Assembly: GCF_003992115.1 (NCBI RefSeq)
Contig: NZ_RQUX01000002.1
Span: forward strand, 1 to 64,000
Direction of reading: 5' to 3'
Source: Veillonella ratti
GTDB taxonomy: Bacteria > Bacillota > Negativicutes > Veillonellales > Veillonellaceae
DNA length: 64,000 nt
How positions within the stretch are numbered: the stretch's first letter is position 1; every line of letters starts with the position of its first letter. The position numbers and the translations under genes were made by a program. The notes beneath the pieces are model-generated. The model was given only the letters and a program-made list of their open reading frames with translations, was not told where the DNA came from and did no database searches. Positions 1-8,965 of this stretch are shown piece by piece.

Positions 1-90
1 GTTTTATAACAGCGTCTTACTAATTAACAATATATAATTATTAAAAATTTTTCTGATTTTTCCAAAAATTTTTATATTCGAAATATAAAA

Positions 91-351
91 TTAGTCGTTA
101 TGAGAAGTTAAGAACTCAGCTAACTTTTCAACAGCTTCTGCTTCATCAGGACCATCAGCTTTCAACACGACTTCAGAGCCTTTAGTGGCACCTAAAGTTA
201 ATACAGTCAAAATGGATTTAGCATCAGCTTGTTTTTCACCGGACGAAATCGTAATCTTAGACGAAAATTTAGCGGCCAATTGCGTAAAGAGCGTGGCAGG
301 GCGCGCATGTAAACCGGATTCATTGGTAATAACTACTACTTTTTCAGTCAT
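91..351 (-). CDS. ptsH: Phosphocarrier protein HPr
   Basis: HPr carries phosphate from enzyme I to sugar-specific EII proteins in the cytoplasm. The 86-residue length is typical. His15 lies in GLHARPA, the phosphorylation site, and Ser46 lies in the AKSILTV segment that HPr kinase modifies in Firmicutes. A GGAAGG ribosome site precedes the ATG. It is the last gene of dapF-ptsI-ptsH, 98 bases after ptsI, which reverses the common ptsHI order. No EII gene is in the window, so its role here (sugar uptake or regulation) is open. Identification is firm. Confidence 0.97.
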   Translation of the reverse strand: MTEKVVVITNESGLHARPATLFTQLAAKFSSKITISSGEKQADAKSILTVLTLGATKGSEVVLKADGPDEAEAVEKLAEFLTSHND

Positions 352-449
352 ATCGGATACCTTCCTTCAGTAAATTCAGCCAGGGACAGTAATATGATTC
401 TTCCCTTATATCTTATATAAATTTTGCCATTATAGCAATGTTTTTATTT

Positions 450-2183
450 TTATAAGCCTTTTTCAGCCAGCACCGATTTGGCGTAAGCCACAATTTCGGA
501 AGCGGTACTCATAGTCAGTGCTTTTTCAGCAACGGCTTTACATTCTTCAACGGTTACGGAACGAACAATGTTCTTAACTACCGGAATCGCCGAAGCACTC
601 ATACTGAACTCATCGAGGCCAAGTCCCAAGAGAATCATAGTCGCCACCGGATCACCGGCCATTTCACCACACATACCGGTAATCTGTTTAGCCTCATGAC
701 TGGCATCAATCGTATGTTTAATGAGGCGCAATACAGCCGGATGTAGCGGCTGATATAAATGGCCGATATTTTCGTTCATACGGTCCACCGCCAGCGTGTA
801 CTGACACAAATCATTGGTACCGATACTGAAAAAGTCCACATGCGGCGTGAATAATTCGGCCGCTGCAGCCACCGCCGGAATTTCAACCATAATGCCAATC
901 TGAATATCTTCATTGAAGGCAATACCTTCGGCGCGAAGTTCTTCTTTAGCCGTTTCCACAACCGCATTGGCCGCTTTAATTTCTTCTACCGAGGCAATCA
1001 TCGGATACATAATCTGGGCATCGCCAAATGCACTGGCACGCAAAATCGCACGTATTTGTGTTTTAAAAATATCCGTCCGATCTAAACTGATACGAATGGC
1101 ACGATAACCGAGGAACGGATTCATTTCTTTCGGTAGTTGCAAACACTTAAGTTCCTTGTCACCGCCGATATCCATAGTACGAATAATAACCGGCCGCCCC
1201 CCAAGGCGTTCAACCGCTTTTTTATAGGCTTCAAACTGCATATCCTCTGATGGCAGTTCATCGTTTTTCATATATAAGAATTCAGTGCGGAATAAACCGA
1301 TACCTTCAGCCCCCAAATGGCAGGCATGGGAGGCATCTTCCGCCTTGCCTACATTGCCGAAGAGCAAAATTTCTTTGCCGTCTTTGGTTACCGCCGGTAA
1401 GGTAGCCGACTCTTTTAATACTTGGAGATGCTCACGATATGCCTTAGCTTCGGCGGTGTATGTTTCAAAATCGGCATCACTCACATGGAGCAACACTTCA
1501 CCTTCCGTGCCTTTAACAACCGCTTTTTCACCATTCTCAAAAACGGAAATGTCCCCTAAGCCCATAACAGCCGGGATTTCCAACGTACGTGCCATAATAG
1601 CGGCATGACTGGTCGGACCACCACTGGCCGTCACCAAACCTTTAACGATATTTTTATCCAGCGCCGCCGTATCAGATGGTGTTAAATCTTCAGCCACCAG
1701 AATCACTTCACCGGTCAAATGAGCTAAGCCACGAGGGCTCATACCAAGTAAATTACGCATTAACCGATCGCCAATATCCTTAATATCGGCACCGCGTTCA
1801 CGCATGTATGGATCTTCCATGGCCAGGAACATATCCGCAAAGGTATTGATTGTCTGTTCGGCAGCAGCTGCGGCCGATTGCAAGCCATCTTTAATCTGCC
1901 CCTTAATACTGTCACTGAGCGCCGGATCTTGCACGATTAAACCATGCGCTTCAAAAATGGCGGCTTCATCCTTCCCCATTGTAACTCGGGCATGCTCTTC
2001 AATGGCTTTCAACTGTTCAATCGTCTGCTGAATAGCCGATTCCAAAGCGCTGATTTCAGCCTCCACTTCCGCTGCAGTAATCACACGTTTTTCAATTACA
2101 ATGGCTTCTTGCTTATACACATACACTGTACCGGTGCCAACACCGCGTGCTCCGGAAATCCCTTTGAGTGTTACCTGCTCCAT
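450..2183 (-). CDS. ptsI: PTS enzyme I (phosphoenolpyruvate-protein phosphotransferase)
   Basis: Enzyme I takes phosphate from phosphoenolpyruvate onto a histidine and passes it to HPr. The protein shows the phospho-histidine motif GGPTSHAAIMAR about residue 190, followed by the PEP-utiliser TIM barrel with GLFRTEFLYM, GYRAIRI, MVEIPAV and GTNDLCQYTLAVDR, and the MCGEMAGD cysteine motif near the end. I start at the ATG of MEQVTLKG (577 residues), because a GGAGG sits about 7 bases before it; the reading frame is open five codons further up. It lies 28 bases after dapF and upstream of ptsH, so the three genes are probably cotranscribed. Confidence 0.97.
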   Translation of the reverse strand: MEQVTLKGISGARGVGTGTVYVYKQEAIVIEKRVITAAEVEAEISALESAIQQTIEQLKAIEEHARVTMGKDEAAIFEAHGLIVQDPALSDSIKGQIKDGLQSAAAAAEQTINTFADMFLAMEDPYMRERGADIKDIGDRLMRNLLGMSPRGLAHLTGEVILVAEDLTPSDTAALDKNIVKGLVTASGGPTSHAAIMARTLEIPAVMGLGDISVFENGEKAVVKGTEGEVLLHVSDADFETYTAEAKAYREHLQVLKESATLPAVTKDGKEILLFGNVGKAEDASHACHLGAEGIGLFRTEFLYMKNDELPSEDMQFEAYKKAVERLGGRPVIIRTMDIGGDKELKCLQLPKEMNPFLGYRAIRISLDRTDIFKTQIRAILRASAFGDAQIMYPMIASVEEIKAANAVVETAKEELRAEGIAFNEDIQIGIMVEIPAVAAAAELFTPHVDFFSIGTNDLCQYTLAVDRMNENIGHLYQPLHPAVLRLIKHTIDASHEAKQITGMCGEMAGDPVATMILLGLGLDEFSMSASAIPVVKNIVRSVTVEECKAVAEKALTMSTASEIVAYAKSVLAEKGL

Positions 2184-2211
2184 ATCGTTCCTCCGCAATA
2201 GTTCTTACACT

Positions 2212-3042
2212 TTAAAGTTCAATGTTGGTTTCAAACACTTCGGTCGCCGGCCCCGTCATGAATACGGTACCGTCATCAGCATACCGAATATGCAATGTCC
2301 CTAAATATACTGCCACGTCGACTTCGCGACCGGTAAAACCATTCTTATGTGCCATAACCACACTACCGCAACAACCGGTGCCGCAAGCAAGGGTTGCGCC
2401 CGCACCGCGTTCCCAGGTGCGCACTTTAATATGAGTATCATCCACTACTTCAACAAAGTTAACATTCGTGCCTTGCGGAAATAACGGATGTTTCTCAATC
2501 TTAGGGCCTAACGTCAAAAGAGGCACCTTCGTTACATCCTCTACAAATACTTCTGTATGAGGTACGCCCATAAGCACAGAGCTCACTTTATATTCCACGC
2601 CATCCACCGTAATCGGGAAATTCATAACTTCCGGCAAATCGACATCCATAGGAATATCTTTGGCGGCAAAACTTGGTTTGCCCATATCAACAGTTACCTG
2701 TTCAACCTTGCCGTTTTTGATATGTAATGTCGGCTTCATGATGCCCGCCAACGTTTCAATGGTAAACGTTTCTTTCGTCATAATGCCGTGTTCATACGCA
2801 TACTTAGCATAACAACGAATTCCGTTACCGCACATTTCTGCTTCACTGCCGTCGGCATTAATAATGCGCATGCGTATATCGGCTATATCCGAAGACACTA
2901 CCACCATCAAACCGTCTGCACCAATGCCTGTTTGACGATGGCAAAGACGCTTAGCCAGCTCGCTATAATCTTTATTGCCACCGGCAAGCTCCGTAATAAT
3001 TACGAAATCATTGCCAAGGCCATGCATTTTTGTAACTCTCAT
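2212..3042 (-). CDS. dapF: Diaminopimelate epimerase
   Basis: DapF converts LL- to meso-diaminopimelate for lysine and peptidoglycan synthesis, using two catalytic cysteines. Both are visible: the MCGNGIRC motif in the N-terminal half and ACGTGCCGS in the C-terminal half. The start MRVTKMHGLGNDFV is classic for the family, and 276 residues is the usual length. A GGAGAT-type ribosome site precedes the ATG. It heads the dapF-ptsI-ptsH run, an unusual link between cell-wall precursor synthesis and the phosphotransferase system. Confidence 0.97.
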   Translation of the reverse strand: MRVTKMHGLGNDFVIITELAGGNKDYSELAKRLCHRQTGIGADGLMVVVSSDIADIRMRIINADGSEAEMCGNGIRCYAKYAYEHGIMTKETFTIETLAGIMKPTLHIKNGKVEQVTVDMGKPSFAAKDIPMDVDLPEVMNFPITVDGVEYKVSSVLMGVPHTEVFVEDVTKVPLLTLGPKIEKHPLFPQGTNVNFVEVVDDTHIKVRTWERGAGATLACGTGCCGSVVMAHKNGFTGREVDVAVYLGTLHIRYADDGTVFMTGPATEVFETNIEL

Positions 3043-3853
3043 ATTTTATCTCCTATTTGCTGCAATTTTTACGCTTTACTATATTTTTACTATAATATTA
3101 TATTTTACATACTACTTTATAGTATCCGGTTAAAAATATTCTTAAATTTCTTCTAAAATTGCATGTTACCGAAAATCTCTTATTTGAGTTATATTATATC
3201 ACACTTTGACGCATGATAATCATATAAAACGCTCATAATCAATCAATAAAAATCACATTGATTCACAATAAATCATATTAGAAAGTCTTATGTCAGAAAT
3301 CAGAAATTGTAAAAAGTCTATTTCCAATGCCCATTTGGTATTATCATGCATACATTATAACTAATCTGAATAGTGCAGTATTCCAATTCTTTGATTTCTA
3401 TGCTATACTGACATTATCCTAATCTGACAAACTTTTCTATAGAGTGTACACAATCACAAGGAAATCACCTAGATTAGTCCCCAACTATTATGTAATATGA
3501 TACCCATATTACAAGGTGCCTTGCCATTGTTTATACTCTTATCATTTTGTAAAAAAAGGAGGTCCCCCAACAGTCTAACGTTTTGTTTTAACCGAATGTA
3601 TGCAAACTGTATAAGTTTTTAACTATATTGTTTTTGTACGACACAATTCTTTAAAAGATAGGTTTTCAATACTAAGTAATTTTTTTATCACACGTTATTA
3701 TTTTAATTTGTAGATATAAGCCTTTTAGGAATTTATTTCATAATATACACATAAGGCCTTATATAGACGCTAATCTTAATAAAATGCTTAGTATAACTTG
3801 TTACTTTAAGTAAGTTACCCTCTGCGTTTAAGCGTGAAAGGATGATTGCACCA
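3043..3853. other. Long intergenic region before lactate permease
   Basis: About 810 A+T-rich bases with no convincing gene. It holds a perfect 9-bp inverted repeat (TGTAATATG, 5-base spacer, CATATTACA) at 3491-3513 and an AAAGGAGGT ribosome-like sequence at 3556-3564 with no usable start codon after it. A weak sigma-A-like pair with -10 TATACT lies near 3380-3410 on the plus strand; if it is used, the lactate permease mRNA would have a leader of over 400 bases. Confidence 0.5.
3491..3513. promoter_or_regulatory. Palindromic site, possible operator
   Basis: The perfect inverted repeat TGTAATATG/CATATTACA has a 5-base spacer and lies 340 bases before the lactate permease start. Its size and symmetry suit a dimeric repressor such as a GntR-family lactate regulator, but no such regulator gene is in the window, so the assignment is a guess. 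Confidence 0.3.
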
Positions 3854-5476
3854 ATGTTGACAACATTTTTAGCATTACTGCCAATCTTATGGTTAATCGT
3901 CGCATTAGCCATTCTTAAAATGCCGGCTTGGAAAGCCTGCGGTATCGCCGCTATCGGCTCTTTTATTCTTGCTATCACTTACTTTGAAAAAGGTGCAGGC
4001 GTTATGTTCTCCGGTGCCTTAGAAGGTGTTGCTCTTGCGGTATGGCCTATTTTACTCGTTATTACCGCTGCTATTTTCACTTATAACTTAGTGGTTCATA
4101 CGAAAGCTATGGAAACCATTAAATTGATGTTATCCTCTGTTACTTCCGATACCCGTATCCTTGCCTTATTATTGGCTTGGGGCTTCGGCGCATTCATGGA
4201 AGGTATGGCCGGCTTCGGCACTGCCGTAGCTATTCCGGCGGCTATGATGGTAGCTGTAGGATTTGACCCGCTCAAATCCATCTTAGCTTGTCTCGTAGCT
4301 AACTCCGTACCGACAACTTTCGGTTCCATCGCGATTCCGACAACAACGTTGGCATCCTTAACCAACCTTGATCCGGTTCATCTCGGTACCTTCATTTCCT
4401 CGCAATTATTTATTCTTAACGTAATTGCTCCATTCTTCGTTGTTGGTATCATCGGTGGCGGTTTCAAAGCGTTAAAAGGCGTTTTCACCATTACCTTGTT
4501 ATCCGGTTTAGCTTTAGCTGTGCCTGAATTATTAATCAATGCAGCAGCCGGTCCTGAATTATCCGTAATGGTTTCTTCCGTTATCATCATGGGCGTTATT
4601 ATCTTAGGTGCTAAATACTTACCTACTAATGACCCTGAATACAAAGTTGAATCTACAGCAACAACATCTGTAAGCGCTAAAGAGGGCTTCGTTGCCGCTT
4701 TACCATTCATCTTAATCGTAATTCTCTTAATCTTAACTTCCAAATTGGTACCGGCTATTAACGGTCCGCTTTCCACGATTAAAACGGCTGTGCCGATTTA
4801 CCAAGGTCCCGGCGCTAAACCTTACACCTTCATGTGGGTTGCAACCCCTGGTATCATGATTTTCATCGCAGCTTTCATCGGCGGTTCTGTTCAGAAATCC
4901 AGCTTTGGTGAAATGTTCGGCGTATTAAGCAAAACATTCGCTAACTTGAAATTCACGTATTTGACTATCATCTCCGTAGTAGTTACTGCTAAATTGATGA
5001 CTTACTCCGGTATGACTACCGATATTGCAAAAGCTTTAGTAGCTGCTACCGGTTCCTTGTATCCTGCCTTTGCTCCACTAGTTGGTGCACTTGGTGCCTT
5101 CTTGACCGGTTCCGGTACAAACGCGAACGTACTCTTCGGGCCATTGCAGTTGGCAGCTGCTCATGACTTGGCTCCTGAATACAAAGACTTACCACTCTGG
5201 TTGGCCGCTATTAACTCCGGTGCAGCCGGTATCGGTAAAATGTTCTCCCCTCAGAGTATCGCCATCGCTATCGGCGCCGTTGCTCCTGCATTAGATGCTT
5301 ATATCGAAAGCAACAAAGTTGATGATGCTAAAGCAACTCAGTTGCGTGATAGCATTAAAGCCAACGTAATCATGGTGTCCGTATTAAAATACTTCATCAT
5401 CTTCATCGTGGCCAATGGCGTTATTTCCTACTTTGGTCATAACTTCATCGAACACATCCAATCATTCTTGTTGTAA
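3854..5476 (+). CDS. lctP: L-lactate permease (LctP/LldP family)
   Basis: A proton-coupled lactate importer of the inner membrane, central to lactate fermentation. The protein is hydrophobic throughout, with about 12-14 segments, and carries the family segment GFGAFMEGMAGFGTAVAIPAA around residues 110-135 and SGTNANVLFGPLQ near residue 420. I start at the second ATG (MLTTFLALLPILW, 540 residues): the only ribosome site, GAAAGGA, overlaps the first ATG at 3842 and is properly spaced for the second. It stands alone between its long leader and a terminator shared with the convergent alkD-like gene. Strong lactate use is typical of Veillonella. Confidence 0.95.
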   Translation: MLTTFLALLPILWLIVALAILKMPAWKACGIAAIGSFILAITYFEKGAGVMFSGALEGVALAVWPILLVITAAIFTYNLVVHTKAMETIKLMLSSVTSDTRILALLLAWGFGAFMEGMAGFGTAVAIPAAMMVAVGFDPLKSILACLVANSVPTTFGSIAIPTTTLASLTNLDPVHLGTFISSQLFILNVIAPFFVVGIIGGGFKALKGVFTITLLSGLALAVPELLINAAAGPELSVMVSSVIIMGVIILGAKYLPTNDPEYKVESTATTSVSAKEGFVAALPFILIVILLILTSKLVPAINGPLSTIKTAVPIYQGPGAKPYTFMWVATPGIMIFIAAFIGGSVQKSSFGEMFGVLSKTFANLKFTYLTIISVVVTAKLMTYSGMTTDIAKALVAATGSLYPAFAPLVGALGAFLTGSGTNANVLFGPLQLAAAHDLAPEYKDLPLWLAAINSGAAGIGKMFSPQSIAIAIGAVAPALDAYIESNKVDDAKATQLRDSIKANVIMVSVLKYFIIFIVANGVISYFGHNFIEHIQSFLL

Positions 5477-5536
5477 TTTACAACTAAATGGATATAACCG
5501 CCTAAGTTTAAAACTTGCGGTTTATGTTAAAAAATT

Positions 5537-5583
5537 AGCCCTCGGCTCGTATCTCTTGAGATACGGCTCGAGGGCTTTTTGTT
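5537..5583. terminator. Intrinsic terminator after lctP
   Basis: A long stem pairs AGCCCTCG with CGAGGGCT and continues through GTATCTC/GAGATAC with minor mismatches, followed by TTTTTG on the plus strand. It lies between two convergent genes and may serve both. Confidence 0.85.
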
Positions 5584-5611
5584 TCATCGCCTTTTTAAAA
5601 TTATTGCTATT

Positions 5612-6346
5612 CTACTTACTTCCTATGCTTTTCTTAGCCGGAATACGTAGCGATTTTAAATACACTTTTTGTTCCGGTGTAATCCGGCGACTTTCCACCG
5701 CTTTTTGAATAGCTTTATTATGAGTCCAATCATCTAAATGCTGCGTTTGTAAATACGGCACCGCCTCATCGTAATTGAACGCCAGAGCTGTGGCAAAATA
5801 CCAAGCGGTCATCATATTTACGTAATACTCGTCACTACGAATCGCTGCAATCGCATCAGCCTGATCCGGTTTAAACAAATCACCCAAGAAATAGGACATG
5901 AAGACACAAATCCCAAAGCGAATCGTATACGGATGTGAATCTTTCAGCCATTTAAAGGCTAACGGTTCCAATTCTTTTGTATGTTGAGCAAAGATTTTAG
6001 GTGAAATCGTATCGCAAGTTCCCCAATCTTCTACATATGGTAAGAAACGTTCCACCGCTTCAATTAATTGATCAAAATCATGCATTTCGGAAAACAAAAT
6101 GGCATGCAATAAGTTTTCTTCAAAATATTTATGAGGTAGGTCAGCAAAAAAAGATTTAACCTGTGTCGGCTCTGATTTATCTGCCTGTTTGGCCTCTTTC
6201 AAAAGCATCTTGGCCAACTGACGCAATTTAGGAATTCGGATGCCAATTACCTTCTCCTGTGGCACCGCCGGATTAACCTTGCCCGTATATTCTTTATATG
6301 CTAAATCCTGTAATGCTAAAAGTTCCTTCGTTATATCTATTGCCAT
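5612..6346 (-). CDS. DNA alkylation repair enzyme, AlkD-like HEAT-repeat glycosylase
   Basis: AlkD-type proteins excise N3- and N7-alkylated purines without base flipping. The 244-residue protein is alpha-helical, begins with the family signature VIGIRIPKLRQLAK, and has VEDWGTCDTISPKIF and PYTIRFGICVFMSYFL, which supply the Trp, Asp and Arg that line the lesion in AlkD. An AGGAGGT site precedes the ATG. It is first in a short run with a DUF523 gene and kptA, all minus strand and loosely spaced. Family assignment is secure from motifs; the true substrate is not shown. Confidence 0.85.
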   Translation of the reverse strand: MAIDITKELLALQDLAYKEYTGKVNPAVPQEKVIGIRIPKLRQLAKMLLKEAKQADKSEPTQVKSFFADLPHKYFEENLLHAILFSEMHDFDQLIEAVERFLPYVEDWGTCDTISPKIFAQHTKELEPLAFKWLKDSHPYTIRFGICVFMSYFLGDLFKPDQADAIAAIRSDEYYVNMMTAWYFATALAFNYDEAVPYLQTQHLDDWTHNKAIQKAVESRRITPEQKVYLKSLRIPAKKSIGSK

Positions 6347-6424
6347 TGCTACACCTCCTGTAGGTTTAATCGTGCCTATTTATCTTGCCACTAAAGAATC
6401 GGATATTCTTTTATAATTTCTCCG

Positions 6425-6895
6425 TTATAATTGCTCATTCTTCAAAAGAGTCTCCAAATCTTCCACATCAATCACCGTGACACCCGCTTCACGCAAGCGT
6501 TTAGCAAAAATACCTTCTCCCGCGATTAGCTTTTTACTAAACGTTCCATCGTAAATCTCTTTAGGCCCACAAGATGGGCTGCGTGATTGTAAAACGGCGA
6601 TTGTTACTTTATTTTCTTTAGCTATATCAAGGGCTCTTTCAGCACCATGCCGAAACTCCTGATCTACAGATACACCGTTCTTATCTATTACCACGCCATC
6701 TACAATCTCGGCCGGAATACGCGGTGTCGAAAGACCACCCAATACTTCAGGACAAACAGGGATTACTTCAAAGTCCGCATCAAGGTTCTTTTGCTTAGCA
6801 ATATACTCGGCCAGAGCTTGATTGAAATTATTACCACCATTGTATTTACAGTTATTTCCTAATAAACAGGCACTTACTAAAATTTTTTTAGGCAT
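6425..6895 (-). CDS. DUF523 protein, possible TudS-like thiouracil desulfidase
   Basis: A 156-residue cytoplasmic protein of the DUF523/YbbK family. It has cysteines at VSACLLG (Cys10), in VIPVCPEVLGG and in SRSPSCGPK, matching the three invariant family cysteines. Characterised members (TudS) use such cysteines to hold a [4Fe-4S] cluster that removes sulfur from thiouracil. The residues are seen; the desulfidase activity is inferred. It lies between the AlkD-like gene and kptA, which fits a small set acting on modified nucleic-acid bases or salvaged nucleobases. Confidence 0.75.
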   Translation of the reverse strand: MPKKILVSACLLGNNCKYNGGNNFNQALAEYIAKQKNLDADFEVIPVCPEVLGGLSTPRIPAEIVDGVVIDKNGVSVDQEFRHGAERALDIAKENKVTIAVLQSRSPSCGPKEIYDGTFSKKLIAGEGIFAKRLREAGVTVIDVEDLETLLKNEQL

Positions 6896-6930
6896 AAAAA
6901 CTCCTTATTCATCGGAATCTTCCAAAAAAA

Positions 6931-7488
6931 TTATCGTTCCAGATACTTAACCGGCACTTCCTTGGTAAGCCACACATTATTTACGGATAGATAGAAAATA
7001 TAACCGTCACGGCTCATCTCGCCACTTTTTACTTTGTATATAACCGGTTTGCCGTGCCTTTTACCTACTCGTGTAGCTGTCTCTTCATCCCCTGATAAAT
7101 GCACATGCAAGCGCTTCATAGGCAATAAACCTTTTTCATCAATAGCTGCTACCGATTTTTCACCGGTTCCATGATATAAAATATCCGGAGGGATTGCCTC
7201 CTGTAACTCAACATCTACATCAATCGTATGGCCTTGGTTGGCACGAATCTTAGTATGACTTTCGTCGAAAGAGAATCGTTGCTTATTATTCGTCCGTACG
7301 ATTTCTTCAAGTATTTCCATAGTTATGGCATGACGCGGCTGCATTTTCTCCAGTAGTTCCGCCACATCAGCCCAACCATGTTCATCAAGCTTAAGACCAA
7401 TTTCCTGAGGTTTATGGCGCAGAACCATACTAACGAATTTACTCATGCGCATTAAGTTTTTAGGTATACTGTTATGGTCATACGGCAT
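6931..7488 (-). CDS. kptA: RNA 2'-phosphotransferase (Tpt1/KptA)
   Basis: KptA moves an internal RNA 2'-phosphate to NAD+, giving ADP-ribose 1'',2''-cyclic phosphate. The protein shows the N-terminal winged helix with SKFVSMVLRHKPQEIGL and DEHGWADV, then the ADP-ribosyltransferase-like half with FSFDESHTKIRANQGH, LYHGTGEKS, RLHVHLSGDEETA and VIYKVKSGEM. All catalytic motifs (Arg, His, Arg, Arg) are kept. I prefer the ATG of MPYDHNS, with GGGAG about 8 bases upstream, over an in-frame GTG three codons earlier. Bacteria do not splice tRNA as yeast does, so its role here is unknown. Confidence 0.92.
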   Translation of the reverse strand: MPYDHNSIPKNLMRMSKFVSMVLRHKPQEIGLKLDEHGWADVAELLEKMQPRHAITMEILEEIVRTNNKQRFSFDESHTKIRANQGHTIDVDVELQEAIPPDILYHGTGEKSVAAIDEKGLLPMKRLHVHLSGDEETATRVGKRHGKPVIYKVKSGEMSRDGYIFYLSVNNVWLTKEVPVKYLER

Positions 7489-7567
7489 TAGATCCACTCC
7501 CTTAACTTATTAATTTAACAAGTTCCGCCTATCCTATATATAGAAATTTTAATTGCTAAAGTGCATC

Positions 7568-8929
7568 TCAATCATTGATTATAGTATTTCTATTTCTATT
7601 TTTGTTTTTAATCTGCTTTACATAAAAAACTTCATCACAAAAAAAGCCTATACAACTATAATCCTTGTCTACCTCAAAATTGCCAAATCGCTCTCTAGCT
7701 TTTCTTGTCTCTCGCCTATTCTCTCGCATAATCCATATTAGTTTTTTCCCTTTTTCTAATAGCTGCTTTAAAAGAGAACGTGTAACAAGCAAATTCTCTT
7801 GTTCTGTATTCCATTTCTCTCCCATTATAATATTAATCGCCTTAACCTTATTATCATCACTATAAAATTCGTAGCCATTAGTATTATTAATTTGTAATAT
7901 TTTTCTAATTAGAAAAGATGGCAGATCATAACTCACATCACCAATTTGAGGAAAATTACAAATACATTCATCTACAGCAGAATTTATATTTAAATTTGGT
8001 AGTTGATTTGTAAGTGAACTATCATATCTCTTCTTCCAAGGCATCCAACATATTTCTTTAGGTGTAATAGCATTATTTAAACTAATCCCACCATACCAAT
8101 CAACAGGATTTGCTATACTAGTAGCTATATTAATATCTGTTTCCACTAAACGAATAAAACTGTCAAAATCAGCCTCATCTATTAAAATAGAATTTATATA
8201 AAGATTAGTCTCTACTCCTGCTTCACCCTCAAAGTGAGAATATCCACTTAATACAAGTAATTCATCTTCTCCAATAGGAAATTGTTGTTGAAAATTATCT
8301 ATCTGTATCCATTTTTCCCAAGTAATATCCGGTGAATTATAAACAGCTTTTTTTACCTCATCAAGAGAATTAGATTTCCCTGAAATTATTACCGCTTCCA
8401 TTTCGGGAATATGCCATGAATAAAGATTTCTTACTCTTTCAGAATCTAATGGCTCTATTTCTAATGCAGGAATATAAAAATTATCTAATAAACTATAATC
8501 ATAAACATAGAAAGCAGCATTATTTTCATGACATAAAATATGGTCTGATAAAAAGCCACTAATATAATTTCTCGCTTGCCAAACATATTTTTCACAAATA
8601 GTCATTACACTGCTTTGACTTCCATGAGTATTAGGGTTATAAGATTGACTAATAGCAAAATCAACTCCATATACTTTATGATTCTCCACATCAAAATACT
8701 CAAAGTCCCTTTCATTCCAACCACATGATGTAATAAATTGAAATGCTGCAGATAAAATAAACTGATCTGATGATATATTAATATATTTAGGTTGATTCTT
8801 AGCAATATTTTCAATTAGTGTATTATAATTAATATCTAATTTTCTATTTCTATCACAAAAATAATAGTCTAAATAATCTATTAAAACATATCGACTCAAA
8901 TCATATGTAATGCCTTTATAGCCACTCAT
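7568..8929 (-). CDS. Uncharacterised partner protein of the nuclease-STAND gene
   Basis: A 453-residue soluble protein that I cannot place in a named family. It begins MSGYKGITYDLSRYVLID, has a central KYVWQARNYISGFLSDHI segment, and ends in a basic tail (KQIKNKNRNRNTIIND). From memory, short motifs of this kind (a DxxRYV start, a KYxW...LxD helix) recall the C-terminal halves of very large anti-phage STAND NTPases; this is unverified. An AAGGGA ribosome site precedes the ATG, 36 bases after the NTPase gene, so the two are translated separately from one mRNA. Its A+T-rich codons match that gene and differ from the housekeeping flanks, a sign of transfer. It may be the sensor subunit. Confidence 0.55.
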   Translation of the reverse strand: MSGYKGITYDLSRYVLIDYLDYYFCDRNRKLDINYNTLIENIAKNQPKYINISSDQFILSAAFQFITSCGWNERDFEYFDVENHKVYGVDFAISQSYNPNTHGSQSSVMTICEKYVWQARNYISGFLSDHILCHENNAAFYVYDYSLLDNFYIPALEIEPLDSERVRNLYSWHIPEMEAVIISGKSNSLDEVKKAVYNSPDITWEKWIQIDNFQQQFPIGEDELLVLSGYSHFEGEAGVETNLYINSILIDEADFDSFIRLVETDINIATSIANPVDWYGGISLNNAITPKEICWMPWKKRYDSSLTNQLPNLNINSAVDECICNFPQIGDVSYDLPSFLIRKILQINNTNGYEFYSDDNKVKAINIIMGEKWNTEQENLLVTRSLLKQLLEKGKKLIWIMRENRRETRKARERFGNFEVDKDYSCIGFFCDEVFYVKQIKNKNRNRNTIIND

Positions 8930-8965
8930 ACGAGTCCCTTTTAACGCCTCTTCGCTTAATTCAAT

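Noticed and set aside
185-373. Plus-strand 62-codon frame over ptsH
   Set aside because: It is antisense to a clear HPr gene, with no ribosome site and no protein-like composition.
2788-3156. Plus-strand 122-codon frame antisense to dapF and running into the spacer
   Set aside because: Shadow of dapF codons; the extension is an A+T-rich stretch that makes a Tyr/Phe/Ile tail without motif.
3556-3625. Small peptide after the AAAGGAGGT at 3556
   Set aside because: The nearest ATG is over 30 bases away and the frame closes after a few codons.
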